DNA from: Cyclobacterium qasimii M12-11B
Lineage (GTDB): Bacteria > Bacteroidota > Bacteroidia > Cytophagales > Cyclobacteriaceae
Direction: 5' to 3'
Length of the DNA stretch: 64,000 bases
Assembly: GCF_000427295.1 (NCBI RefSeq)
Contig: NZ_ATNM01000172.1
Span: 1 to 64,000 of the forward strand
Shown here: positions 30,044-37,268 of the stretch, one piece after another
Layout: the number at the start of each line of letters is the position of its first letter
Position numbering within the stretch: position 1 is the stretch's first letter
Made by a program: the position numbers and the translations under genes
The notes under the pieces: model-generated
The model's input: the letters and a program-made list of their open reading frames with translations, nothing else
What the model was told of the DNA's origin: nothing
Databases searched by the model: none

Positions 30044-30230
30044 TTTAATTATTAATGATCAATTGTTAATTATTAATGCTTGTTGTCGTGAAAGGTTACC
30101 TTCACACTGGCACTGCTTTGTAGAAGTCGTACTAAAAGGATAGGGCCAGTTTTTACGAAGTAAAAACCGATACCGGTTACGGTTTCTTAAAGGAAGCGTC
30201 AAATCCTCGCTTTTAACGATAACCATTCCT
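30044..30230 (+). repeat. Repeat unit C of the AT-bounded array
   Basis: About 187 bases: boundary motif at 30044-30078, TGTTGTCGTGAAAGGTTACC, TTTGTAGAAGTCGTACTAAAA, hairpin GTTTTTAC-GAA-GTAAAAAC (30149-30167), CGATACCGGTTACGG and CTTAAAGGAAGCGTCAAATCC. The most complete copy and a good reference for the family. Confidence 0.8.
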
Positions 30231-30436
30231 TTGTTAATTGTTAATGTTTGTTGTCGTGAAACGTTATCTTCACACTGTTTCTGCTTTGTAGAAGTCATAC
30301 TAAAAGGATAGGGCCAGTTTTTACGAAGTAAAACCGATACCGGTTACGATTGCTTAAAGGAAGCGTCAAATCCTCACTATAAACGATGGCCATTCCTTTT
30401 TCATTAACAATTAATAATTAACCATTAACAATTATT
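30231..30436 (+). repeat. Repeat unit D, closed by inverted boundary motif
   Basis: Same internal order as unit C: shortened boundary motif, TTGTTGTCGTGAAACGTTAT, TTTGTAGAAGTCATACTAAAA, hairpin GTTTTTAC-GAA-GTAAAAC (30317-30334, one A shorter), then CTTAAAGGAAGCGTCAAATCC. It ends with CATTAACAATTAATAATTA (30402-30420), the reverse complement of the opening motif, and this reaches into the 3' end of the four-helix-bundle gene. Confidence 0.8.
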
Positions 30437-30778
30437 CTTCGTTGTTCTTAAAATACTAGTAACGAGCTTAATTAACTCAATAGCGTCTGCGTTGATGCTT
30501 GAAAATTGTTCTTCACCTAGGTAGTTTGTTTCTTTTAAAAGTTCGAGCCAATAAATCGTTTCGTTTATTTCCTTTTGAGCAATTGCCAATTTATGGATGA
30601 AATCTTTCTTGCTTTCAGAATGCTCACTTTCCCGCACCATCGCTCCAACACTTGTACCACTCCTTAAAAGTTGCTTCGAAAGAACAAATTCTTTCTTCTG
30701 CTCACACAAGAACTGGTATAACTTGACTACCCTGACCGCAAACGCAAAACTCTTAGTTTTAACAATGTTCTCCTTCAT
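30425..30778 (-). CDS. Four-helix-bundle protein (S23 / 23S rRNA intervening-sequence-protein family)
   Basis: 117 residues, all helical. Family motifs are clear: AVRVVKLYQFLCEQKKEFVL, LSKQLLRSGTSVGAMVRESEH and AQKEINETIYWLELLKETNY. The family (PF05635) includes intervening-sequence proteins of 23S rRNA genes and is structurally related to Avd of diversity-generating retroelements, where it binds nucleic acid. There is no rRNA gene or reverse transcriptase in this window. The gene lies between two blocks of structured AT-bounded repeats, and its stop codon (TAA within ATTGTTAA) is part of a repeat boundary motif. A working hypothesis is that protein and repeats form one unit and that the protein binds repeat RNA. 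Confidence 0.88.
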   Translation of the reverse strand: MKENIVKTKSFAFAVRVVKLYQFLCEQKKEFVLSKQLLRSGTSVGAMVRESEHSESKKDFIHKLAIAQKEINETIYWLELLKETNYLGEEQFSSINADAIELIKLVTSILRTTKNNC

Positions 30779-30784
30779 AATCTT

Positions 30785-30976
30785 TTATAATTATTAATGA
30801 TTAATTGTTAATTATTAATGTTGGTTATCGCTATTGGTTACCCTAACGCTTGTATTAAACCTCAAAGGTTGTTTTGATTGGACAGGTTCTATTTTTGCTT
30901 ACGCAAAAAAAGATATCGTTTTACATATGTGGAAAATAAACGGCAACCCCTTACTAAAAAACGATACCAACATTTT
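30785..30976 (+). repeat. Repeat unit E, diverged member of the AT-bounded array
   Basis: Opens with the full boundary motif just upstream of the four-helix-bundle start (30785-30820) and continues TTGGTTATCGCTATTGGTTA. At the place of the hairpin in B to D it has a different stem of the same shape, TTTTTGC-TTAC-GCAAAAA (30892-30909), followed by GATATCG. Primary sequence has diverged from C and D while layout is kept. Confidence 0.7.
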
Positions 30977-31144
30977 CATTAACCATTAACAATTTATTAA
31001 TTAATAATTATAAATGTTGTTTATCGCTAATGGTTACCCCAACACTTGTCCTACCTTGGCGGTTACTGAAAGTAAACGCCAAAATTCTACCGAATAACGA
31101 CAACTACCCCTTTCCCATTAACAATTAATAATTAACAATTATTA
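30977..31144 (+). repeat. Repeat unit F, closed by inverted boundary motif
   Basis: Begins with CATTAACCATTAACAATTTA and a direct boundary copy, then TTTATCGCTAATGGTTACC. The hairpin position holds TTGGCG/CGCCAA with an inner TTAC/GTAA (31056-31082). It closes with CATTAACAATTAATAATTAA directly after the stop codon of the PLP-enzyme gene. Diverged but clearly the same layout. Confidence 0.65.
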
Positions 31145-32197
31145 CTAAACAATGACCCCAATCGCGTCGGCCAACGCCTCCAGATCAGTGGGCAGGTGCC
31201 AGGCAGACAAAATAATCCGGTTAACTGGCGGGCTGGCGGGAAATGGATAGGGGAAGGAAGAGAGTGCAAACCCTTTTTGATGCAATTCATCTACCCAGTG
31301 TTCAGGGGCAAAGGAAATTACTGGATACTCGGGCAACATTTTAAATTCTTCCAGCTGAGAAACAGCGGAGAACATATACAGGAGGTTTTTATTTAGTTTT
31401 TGTTGCTGGCTTTGGTAGATATCCTGACCCTCTAGAAATGCATTTAGAAATGCTGGAGCAGGAGGGGAGGAGGTACGGTAGACAGGGTTTTCCCTAACCT
31501 GTTGAATCAATGACTGACTGCCAAGAATAATGCCTGCCGGAAGGGCAAGTGCTTTGCCCAGAGAGCCGCAAACCATCAGTTCCACAGGAAGATTTTTCCA
31601 TTGTGAATAGGTGCCAAAGAGACCTTTTCCAAGGATGCCAAATGCATGGCTGTCGTCGATTAGCAGGTAATACTTATTGGCGGAAGAAAGTTTTTTTGTC
31701 CATTTGAAATCATAAACCTCGGGGATTAGTGGGTTTACAGCATTGGAAAGCAATAATATCTTTTGTCCCATTAGGTCATGGGATTTAGCAATGCACCTTT
31801 TTTGCCATTGTTTGTGGGAAAGGTTCGATGGCTGTTGATTGCCAAAGGTAATGGCCGGATGAGTCTCGGGGGCAGTCCAGGTCAGGTCTACTATTTGTCC
31901 AAGGGTGTTTAATGCAAGTTGCCCAGCCATATAGCCACTACTCAACAATGCCGCATTTTCAGCCTCAGCAGCATCTGCAAAGTACGTTTCAAAAGCATCA
32001 TAAATAGGCAATTTTACATTGCTGTTTCGGCTGGAACCATGATTTGGGCCATGCTTTAATATACTATCAATCAGAAGTTTCCTGAATTCAGGCTGACTGC
32101 CCATGCCCAGATAGGAAGTGCCACTAAAGTGGAGGTAGGGTTTTCCTTCATAAAAAATTTCCCTGTCAGGAAGATCTGTAAAATAGGATTGGCTCAT
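31145..32197 (-). CDS. PLP-dependent aminotransferase/AONS-like enzyme
   Basis: 350 residues, fold-type I PLP enzyme close to the alpha-oxoamine synthases (8-amino-7-oxononanoate synthase-like). Visible: FSGTSYLGMGSQPEF at the N-terminus, the PLP aspartate/histidine region YLLIDDSHAFGILG and the PLP-binding lysine in CGSLGKALALPAG. It is some 35 to 45 residues shorter than typical BioF, and no biotin gene is adjacent, so biotin synthesis is unlikely. It starts 14 bases after the dipeptide epimerase gene and should be co-transcribed; a role in processing the epimerised dipeptide or its amino acid is possible (inference). Confidence 0.82.
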   Translation of the reverse strand: MSQSYFTDLPDREIFYEGKPYLHFSGTSYLGMGSQPEFRKLLIDSILKHGPNHGSSRNSNVKLPIYDAFETYFADAAEAENAALLSSGYMAGQLALNTLGQIVDLTWTAPETHPAITFGNQQPSNLSHKQWQKRCIAKSHDLMGQKILLLSNAVNPLIPEVYDFKWTKKLSSANKYYLLIDDSHAFGILGKGLFGTYSQWKNLPVELMVCGSLGKALALPAGIILGSQSLIQQVRENPVYRTSSPPAPAFLNAFLEGQDIYQSQQQKLNKNLLYMFSAVSQLEEFKMLPEYPVISFAPEHWVDELHQKGFALSSFPYPFPASPPVNRIILSAWHLPTDLEALADAIGVIV

Positions 32198-32211
32198 GGT
32201 GAATAATTGGT

Positions 32212-33222
32212 TTATAATAGTAAGGCACCTGTTCCGTTCCTGTCTGGAAAAGCCACATGATCTTCGAAAATTTCCACCCCACTTGCAATGTCTTTAGACA
32301 AAAGCATGGCGCCATCCATGTCCACATAGTCCAGCAAAGGAGCAATATGGGCAATGGCGGAAATGCCCACCGAAGATTCTGTCATGCAGCCGACCATGGT
32401 TTTCATGCCAAGAGATTTGGCTTCTTTTAGCATCCTTAGTCCAGGCGTGATTCCTCCGGCTTTGACCAGTTTCACATTGATGCCATGGAAATAGCCTTGG
32501 CATTTGGCCACATCCCCTTCGGTAATACAACTCTCATCTGCGATTACAGGTAAGGCACTTTGGGCAAATACTTTCTTCATTCCCTCAAAGTCGTCTTTTG
32601 GTAGAGGTTGCTCCATAAACTCCACATTCAGTTCGGCCAATTCTTTTGAGTAGGAGATGGCTTGGTCCGCATTCCAGGCGCAGTTGGCATCAATTCTAAA
32701 AGCTGCATCGGTGTGTTTCCGTAACTCCCTGATGATCTCCATGTCATTTGCAGTACCTAGTTTGATTTTATAGAGAGGCCATTTTTGTTCCTGCATTTTC
32801 TCCACCATTTTAGCAATAGGAGCAATGCCTATGGTGAAATTGGTTACTGGTATTTTTTTCGGGTCAAGTTCAAGCAATTCGTACAGTTTCTTTCCTTGTA
32901 GCTTGGCATACAAATCCCAGGCAGCGATGTCCAGGGCGCATTGAGCAAAGGGATTGTCTTTAAATAAAGGTGCCGTAATAGCCCAAAGTTGCTCTGGATG
33001 GATAGGGTCCATAGGGACCAGTTTTTCTGCTACCAGTTTCAAGCAGGACTGCATATTTTCTAAAGTCATCCCATAAAATGGATTGGTAGTAGACTCGCCA
33101 AGTCCATAATGCTCACCAGCACTCAGCTTTACCACCAAGGTATCTTGAACATCTCTGCTCTGATGTGCGATGGTGAAGGTGTGTTTCAATGGCAGTTTGT
33201 ATGGTAGTATTTCTAGTTTCAT
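32212..33222 (-). CDS. Dipeptide epimerase (L-Ala-D/L-Glu epimerase type)
   Basis: 336 residues, enolase superfamily. The KxK catalytic motif is in LYKIKLGTAND, metal ligands fall in FRIDANCAWNADQA, EFMEQPLPKDD and VIADESCITEGD, the second catalytic lysine is in GINVKLVKAGGITPGL, and the C-terminal DMDG supplies the DxD motif that marks dipeptide epimerases. In muropeptide recycling this enzyme converts L-Ala-D-Glu to L-Ala-L-Glu; Bacteroidota homologues can prefer other dipeptides. It is followed by the PLP enzyme and is divergent from an M14 peptidase gene. Confidence 0.9.
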   Translation of the reverse strand: MKLEILPYKLPLKHTFTIAHQSRDVQDTLVVKLSAGEHYGLGESTTNPFYGMTLENMQSCLKLVAEKLVPMDPIHPEQLWAITAPLFKDNPFAQCALDIAAWDLYAKLQGKKLYELLELDPKKIPVTNFTIGIAPIAKMVEKMQEQKWPLYKIKLGTANDMEIIRELRKHTDAAFRIDANCAWNADQAISYSKELAELNVEFMEQPLPKDDFEGMKKVFAQSALPVIADESCITEGDVAKCQGYFHGINVKLVKAGGITPGLRMLKEAKSLGMKTMVGCMTESSVGISAIAHIAPLLDYVDMDGAMLLSKDIASGVEIFEDHVAFPDRNGTGALLL

Positions 33223-33395
33223 AAAATGATCGAATGGGATTTTACAAGTATATCCTATAGGTAAAAAACTGACTGGTAATCGGTTGACAATGGCAGTACC
33301 TTATTAAATTCGTCTTGTTGCTGTTTGCTTATTTCAGGACTTGAATTTAATTAAATTTCGCCATATTTACATAGTAACCAAGATTCAGTAGCCTT

Positions 33396-34799
33396 ATGAA
33401 AACTTCTTCTGGAATAAGTGTGCTTTTTATTGTCATCCTTTTTTTATGCTACAGTTGTCAGCCTGCAAAGGAAAGCACTGATAGTATCCCTCCAGCGCTT
33501 CTCGAGGATGCCTATGCCAAATACAAAGCCCCGGAAATTGACAACAGGCGTTATGGTTATGAGGTGATTGCGCCTTTGATTGCCGGAAGAAAGGAAATAT
33601 TTGAAACAACAGTACTTGGGGAATCCGTGGAAGGCCGACCCATTAATGCACTGACTTATGGCGAAGGCACACGCAAAGTGCTGCTTTGGTCTCAGATGCA
33701 TGGCAATGAAAGCACCGCCACCATGGCGCTTTTCGATCTTTTTAATTTCCTTGAAGGCTCAGCTGATGACGGCTTTGAGTCCATTCGTTCAGCCCTTCGG
33801 GAAAATTTGTTGCTTCGGTTTATTCCCATGTTGAATCCCGATGGTGCTGAGAAGTTTGTTAGGCGGAATGCCCAGCAAATAGACCTAAACCGGGATGCTG
33901 TTCGCCAAAGTACTCCTGAAGGCTTTGTCCTTAAGACTGCCAGAGATGATTTTGAACCTGAATTTGGCTTCAACCTTCACGACCAAAACAGGTATTATAA
34001 TGTAGAAGGTACAGCACTTCCTGCTACGATTTCTTTTCTTGCTCCTGCTTACAATGAGGATCGTGAAGTGAATGCCGTAAGAAGTAGGGCCATGAAAGTG
34101 ATTGCCGGCATGGATCAATTGCTACAGCAGGTAATTCCGGGTCAGGTAGGTAAATACGATGACAGTTTTGAACCCAGGGCTTTTGGTGACAATATCCAAA
34201 AGTGGGGTACCAGCACCATTTTGATAGAATCGGGGGCCTATTCCGGGGATCGTGAGAAGCAATATATCCGGCAGCTAAATTTTATGATCCTTCTAAATGC
34301 TTTGTATGAGATTGCTACGGGAAGTTTCGATCAGTATACAGAGGAAGCTTACCATGCCATACCGGAAAATGATTCCAAGCTGATGGACTTGTTGATAAAA
34401 AATGTGGAAACTACGGCTGTTGACAAAAAATACCTCACAGACATTGGGATAAAAAGTAGCGAGGTGTTTTTGGATAGCGTATTGGTTTTGGAGGGGAGTA
34501 TTGCTGATTGGGGAGACCTGTCTGTATACTATGGGCATGAGGAAATAGAGGCAAAAGGAATGACACTTGAAAAGGGTGAAATTTGGCCTGAAGTCATTCC
34601 CTTAGAACAATTGGACAGTGCCAAGGTGCTACAAATGTTGAAAGAAGGCTATTTGGCTGTTGCTACAGAAATGCAATATCAGGGGCAAGTTCATCAATTT
34701 CCGATCCTAATCTTCACCGAAGGAAATGCGCCCAACATGCATCCTGACCTGGATGATACCCCTTTGTTTTACCTGTCAGCAAAAGGTAAAAGAATATAG
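33396..34799 (+). CDS. M14-family zinc carboxypeptidase lipoprotein
   Basis: 467 residues. Lipoprotein signal with lipobox LCYSC (cysteine near residue 21), then an M14 peptidase domain: zinc ligands in SQMHGNESTATMAL (HxxE) and GFNLHDQNRYYN (histidine), and the catalytic glutamate in STILIESGAYSGD. The C-terminal ~150 residues form an uncharacterised extra domain. It would trim peptides at the cell surface or in the periplasm. It is divergent from the dipeptide epimerase gene with 173 bases between, so a shared role in peptide or muropeptide use is plausible but unproven. Confidence 0.88.
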   Translation: MKTSSGISVLFIVILFLCYSCQPAKESTDSIPPALLEDAYAKYKAPEIDNRRYGYEVIAPLIAGRKEIFETTVLGESVEGRPINALTYGEGTRKVLLWSQMHGNESTATMALFDLFNFLEGSADDGFESIRSALRENLLLRFIPMLNPDGAEKFVRRNAQQIDLNRDAVRQSTPEGFVLKTARDDFEPEFGFNLHDQNRYYNVEGTALPATISFLAPAYNEDREVNAVRSRAMKVIAGMDQLLQQVIPGQVGKYDDSFEPRAFGDNIQKWGTSTILIESGAYSGDREKQYIRQLNFMILLNALYEIATGSFDQYTEEAYHAIPENDSKLMDLLIKNVETTAVDKKYLTDIGIKSSEVFLDSVLVLEGSIADWGDLSVYYGHEEIEAKGMTLEKGEIWPEVIPLEQLDSAKVLQMLKEGYLAVATEMQYQGQVHQFPILIFTEGNAPNMHPDLDDTPLFYLSAKGKRI

Positions 34800-35019
34800 C
34801 AATCATTAATGGGCATGTTGTTCACCTTGAAAAAGAAAATAATTCAATTTTTTCGGGATTAATCAAATAGTAAATTGAATTTATGTAACTCTCTTTTAAG
34901 TAGGTTGTTATGACAATTTTTTCTTTTTATGCAAATAGAAATTGGCCGAAATGTTGTAATTGTTGGATTAAATCGTTAAAATCATAGATGTTTAATGTAA
35001 ATAAAACCAAAATAACCTC

Positions 35020-35736
35020 ATGCAAAGCAAATCTACTGTAAAAGAAATTAAAGAAAGATTTGACAAAGATGTTGAGCGCTTTTCCAATCTAGAGACTGGG
35101 CAGCAAGCGACAATTGATGCCCCATTATGCATGGAATTAATTGCGAATGCAGCTTTATCTTGTAATCCAGAAGCAAAAAATTTATTGGACATAGGATGTG
35201 GTGCCGGAAATCTTTCCTTAAAGATTTTGGAGCAATTCCCACAGATGAACAGTGATTTACTGGACCTTAGCAAACCCATGCTAACCAGGGCCAAGGACAG
35301 GGTGACGTGGGCAACAACAGGGACGGTGGAGACCATACAAGCGGATCTTCGGGATGCGAAATTGGAAGAAGGGAAATACGATATTATAGTAGCAGCGGCT
35401 GTTTTACATCACTTGAGAGAGGATGAAGATTGGGAGAATGTCTTCGCCAAAATATTTAAATTGCTGGCGCCCGGAGGCAGCTTTTGGATATCAGATCTAG
35501 TTATTCACGATGATCCTCAAATTCAGCAAATGATGTGGAACTGGTACGGTAGCTATTTGGAAAAATTAAAAGGACCAGAATACCGAAAGGACGTTTTTGC
35601 CTATATAGCAAAAGAAGACAGCCCCAGGTCTTTGGTCTATCAACTCAACCTTATGGAGAAAGTTGGGTTTACGGGAGCCGAGATTTTGCACAAGAATTCC
35701 TGTTTTGCTGCCTTTGGTGGTAGAAAACCTAAATAA
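35020..35736 (+). CDS. Class I SAM-dependent methyltransferase
   Basis: 238 residues. The SAM-binding glycine-rich loop is NLLDIGCGAGNLSLKILEQF, followed by acidic motif II DLLDLSKPMLTRA and post-motif DIIVAAAVLHHLREDEDWE. The C-terminal half is typical of the tRNA/small-molecule methyltransferase group. The substrate cannot be told. Monocistronic: 220 bases of AT-rich DNA lie upstream, and the gene converges with radA with 38 bases between stops. Confidence 0.85.
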   Translation: MQSKSTVKEIKERFDKDVERFSNLETGQQATIDAPLCMELIANAALSCNPEAKNLLDIGCGAGNLSLKILEQFPQMNSDLLDLSKPMLTRAKDRVTWATTGTVETIQADLRDAKLEEGKYDIIVAAAVLHHLREDEDWENVFAKIFKLLAPGGSFWISDLVIHDDPQIQQMMWNWYGSYLEKLKGPEYRKDVFAYIAKEDSPRSLVYQLNLMEKVGFTGAEILHKNSCFAAFGGRKPK

Positions 35737-35774
35737 GAATAGTAGAAAATGTTTACGCTGGAATAGATGTACTG

Positions 35775-37151
35775 CTATAAAAATATATGGCGGTACATTT
35801 CTTCCAGCTTACTTACTGCAACGACCTCTATTTGGTATTTGCCTAAATCAAGGCCTTTGATGGCGTATCGGGAAAGCATGATTTTCTTGAAACCCATTTT
35901 TGCCGCTTCTGCAATCCTGTTTTCTATCCTGTTTACGGCACGCACTTCCCCTCCAAGACCAATTTCTCCTGCAAAACAAATCCCAGGATCAATCGCTTTG
36001 TCCTCGTAGGAGGAAATAATAGAAGCCGCAACAGACAAATCCAGCCCTGGGTCATCCACTCTTATTCCTCCGGCAACATTGAGAAATACATCCTGTTGCC
36101 CCAATCGCATGCCTCCTCTTTTTTCTAAAACTGCCAGCAACATGTTCAGCCTCTTGGCGTCATGACCCGTACTGCTCCTTTGGGGCGTGCCATAAGTGGC
36201 TGGACTTACCAGCGATTGGATTTCGATCAATAAGGGTCTGTTACCCTCCAGCATGGCACCTATTGCCACTCCGTTTAATTGTTCGTCCCGTTGAGTCATC
36301 AATATTTCGGAAGGATTGGTGACGGGCCTCAATCCATTGGCATGCATTTCATAAATGCCCAATTCATTGGTAGATCCAAACCTGTTTTTGGAAGTTCGAA
36401 GGATTCTATAGCTCAAGTGACGGTCTCCTTCAAACTGCAAGACTGTATCTACCATATGCTCCAGGATCTTCGGTCCTGCGATGGTACCGTCCTTGGTAAT
36501 ATGGCCAATTAGAAAGACGGGTGTTCCCGTTTCTTTGGCAAACTTCATCAGCTCGGCGGTGCATTCTCTGACTTGACTTACTGATCCTGCTGGCGATTCC
36601 ACGTATTGACTGTGGAGGGTTTGGATAGAATCGATAACCAGAAGGTCTGGCTTCAGCAATTCAATTTGTTGAAAAATATGTTGTGTTTTGGTCTCTGAAA
36701 GTATAAAGCACTCATCCGAATGATGTTGCATGCGCTCACTACGCATTTTTATCTGGGTTTCGCTTTCCTCACCGGAAACGTACAATACCTTGGTATTTGA
36801 AAGCATCAAGGCAATCTGCAGCATGAGGGTAGACTTGCCAATCCCTGGTTCGCCACCTATAAGAACCAGTGATCCTGGTACTATTCCTCCGCCAAGTACC
36901 CTATCCAGTTCAATATCTCCCGTCATCAAGCGGGATTGTTCCTCAAAGGTTATCTCCCGAAGAGGTTTGGGTTGGTTGGCTTTCTTAGTGCTTTTACCAC
37001 TTGCCTTCCAGCTTCCACGTTGAACTTCTTCTTTCTGGATGACCTCTTCCACGAAAGTGTTCCATTCCCCACAGGAAGGACATTTTCCAGTCCACTTGGC
37101 ACTTTCTACGCCACAGTTTTGACAAAAAAAGGCAGATTTTATTTTAGCCAC
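35775..37151 (-). CDS. radA: DNA repair protein RadA
   Basis: 458 residues. N-terminal C4 zinc finger (FFCQNCGVESAKWTGKCPSC), RecA-like ATPase with Walker A GGEPGIGKSTLMLQIA and Walker B LLVIDSIQTLHS, the RadA-specific KNRFGSTNE motif, and a C-terminal Lon-protease-like domain (VAGGIRVDDPGLDLSVAASI). RadA drives branch migration in recombinational repair. It lies 117 bases downstream of polA on the same strand. Intact frame and normal length. Confidence 0.96.
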   Translation of the reverse strand: MAKIKSAFFCQNCGVESAKWTGKCPSCGEWNTFVEEVIQKEEVQRGSWKASGKSTKKANQPKPLREITFEEQSRLMTGDIELDRVLGGGIVPGSLVLIGGEPGIGKSTLMLQIALMLSNTKVLYVSGEESETQIKMRSERMQHHSDECFILSETKTQHIFQQIELLKPDLLVIDSIQTLHSQYVESPAGSVSQVRECTAELMKFAKETGTPVFLIGHITKDGTIAGPKILEHMVDTVLQFEGDRHLSYRILRTSKNRFGSTNELGIYEMHANGLRPVTNPSEILMTQRDEQLNGVAIGAMLEGNRPLLIEIQSLVSPATYGTPQRSSTGHDAKRLNMLLAVLEKRGGMRLGQQDVFLNVAGGIRVDDPGLDLSVAASIISSYEDKAIDPGICFAGEIGLGGEVRAVNRIENRIAEAAKMGFKKIMLSRYAIKGLDLGKYQIEVVAVSKLEEMYRHIFL

Positions 37152-37268
37152 AGTAAGTATTGTTGATGAGCTTTCGGTAATTCAATAATTATTCTGGAAA
37201 CCTGACTCCCCAGGTCTTTTAATTTTAGCGCTAAGTTTCAGGGTTGAACCAAGATTCGTACAGCGAAA

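Noticed and set aside
30059-30298. Minus-strand ORF inside the repeats
   Set aside because: It is repetitive because it lies across two repeat units; its apparent peptide is a translation of the boundary motif and hairpin segments.
29800-31144. Repeat array as a CRISPR locus
   Set aside because: Units are about 150-190 bases, diverged and contain hairpins; there are no short identical repeats with unique spacers and no cas genes.
31145-32197. bioF assignment
   Set aside because: The protein is short for BioF and has no biotin genes nearby; pairing with a dipeptide epimerase suggests another substrate.
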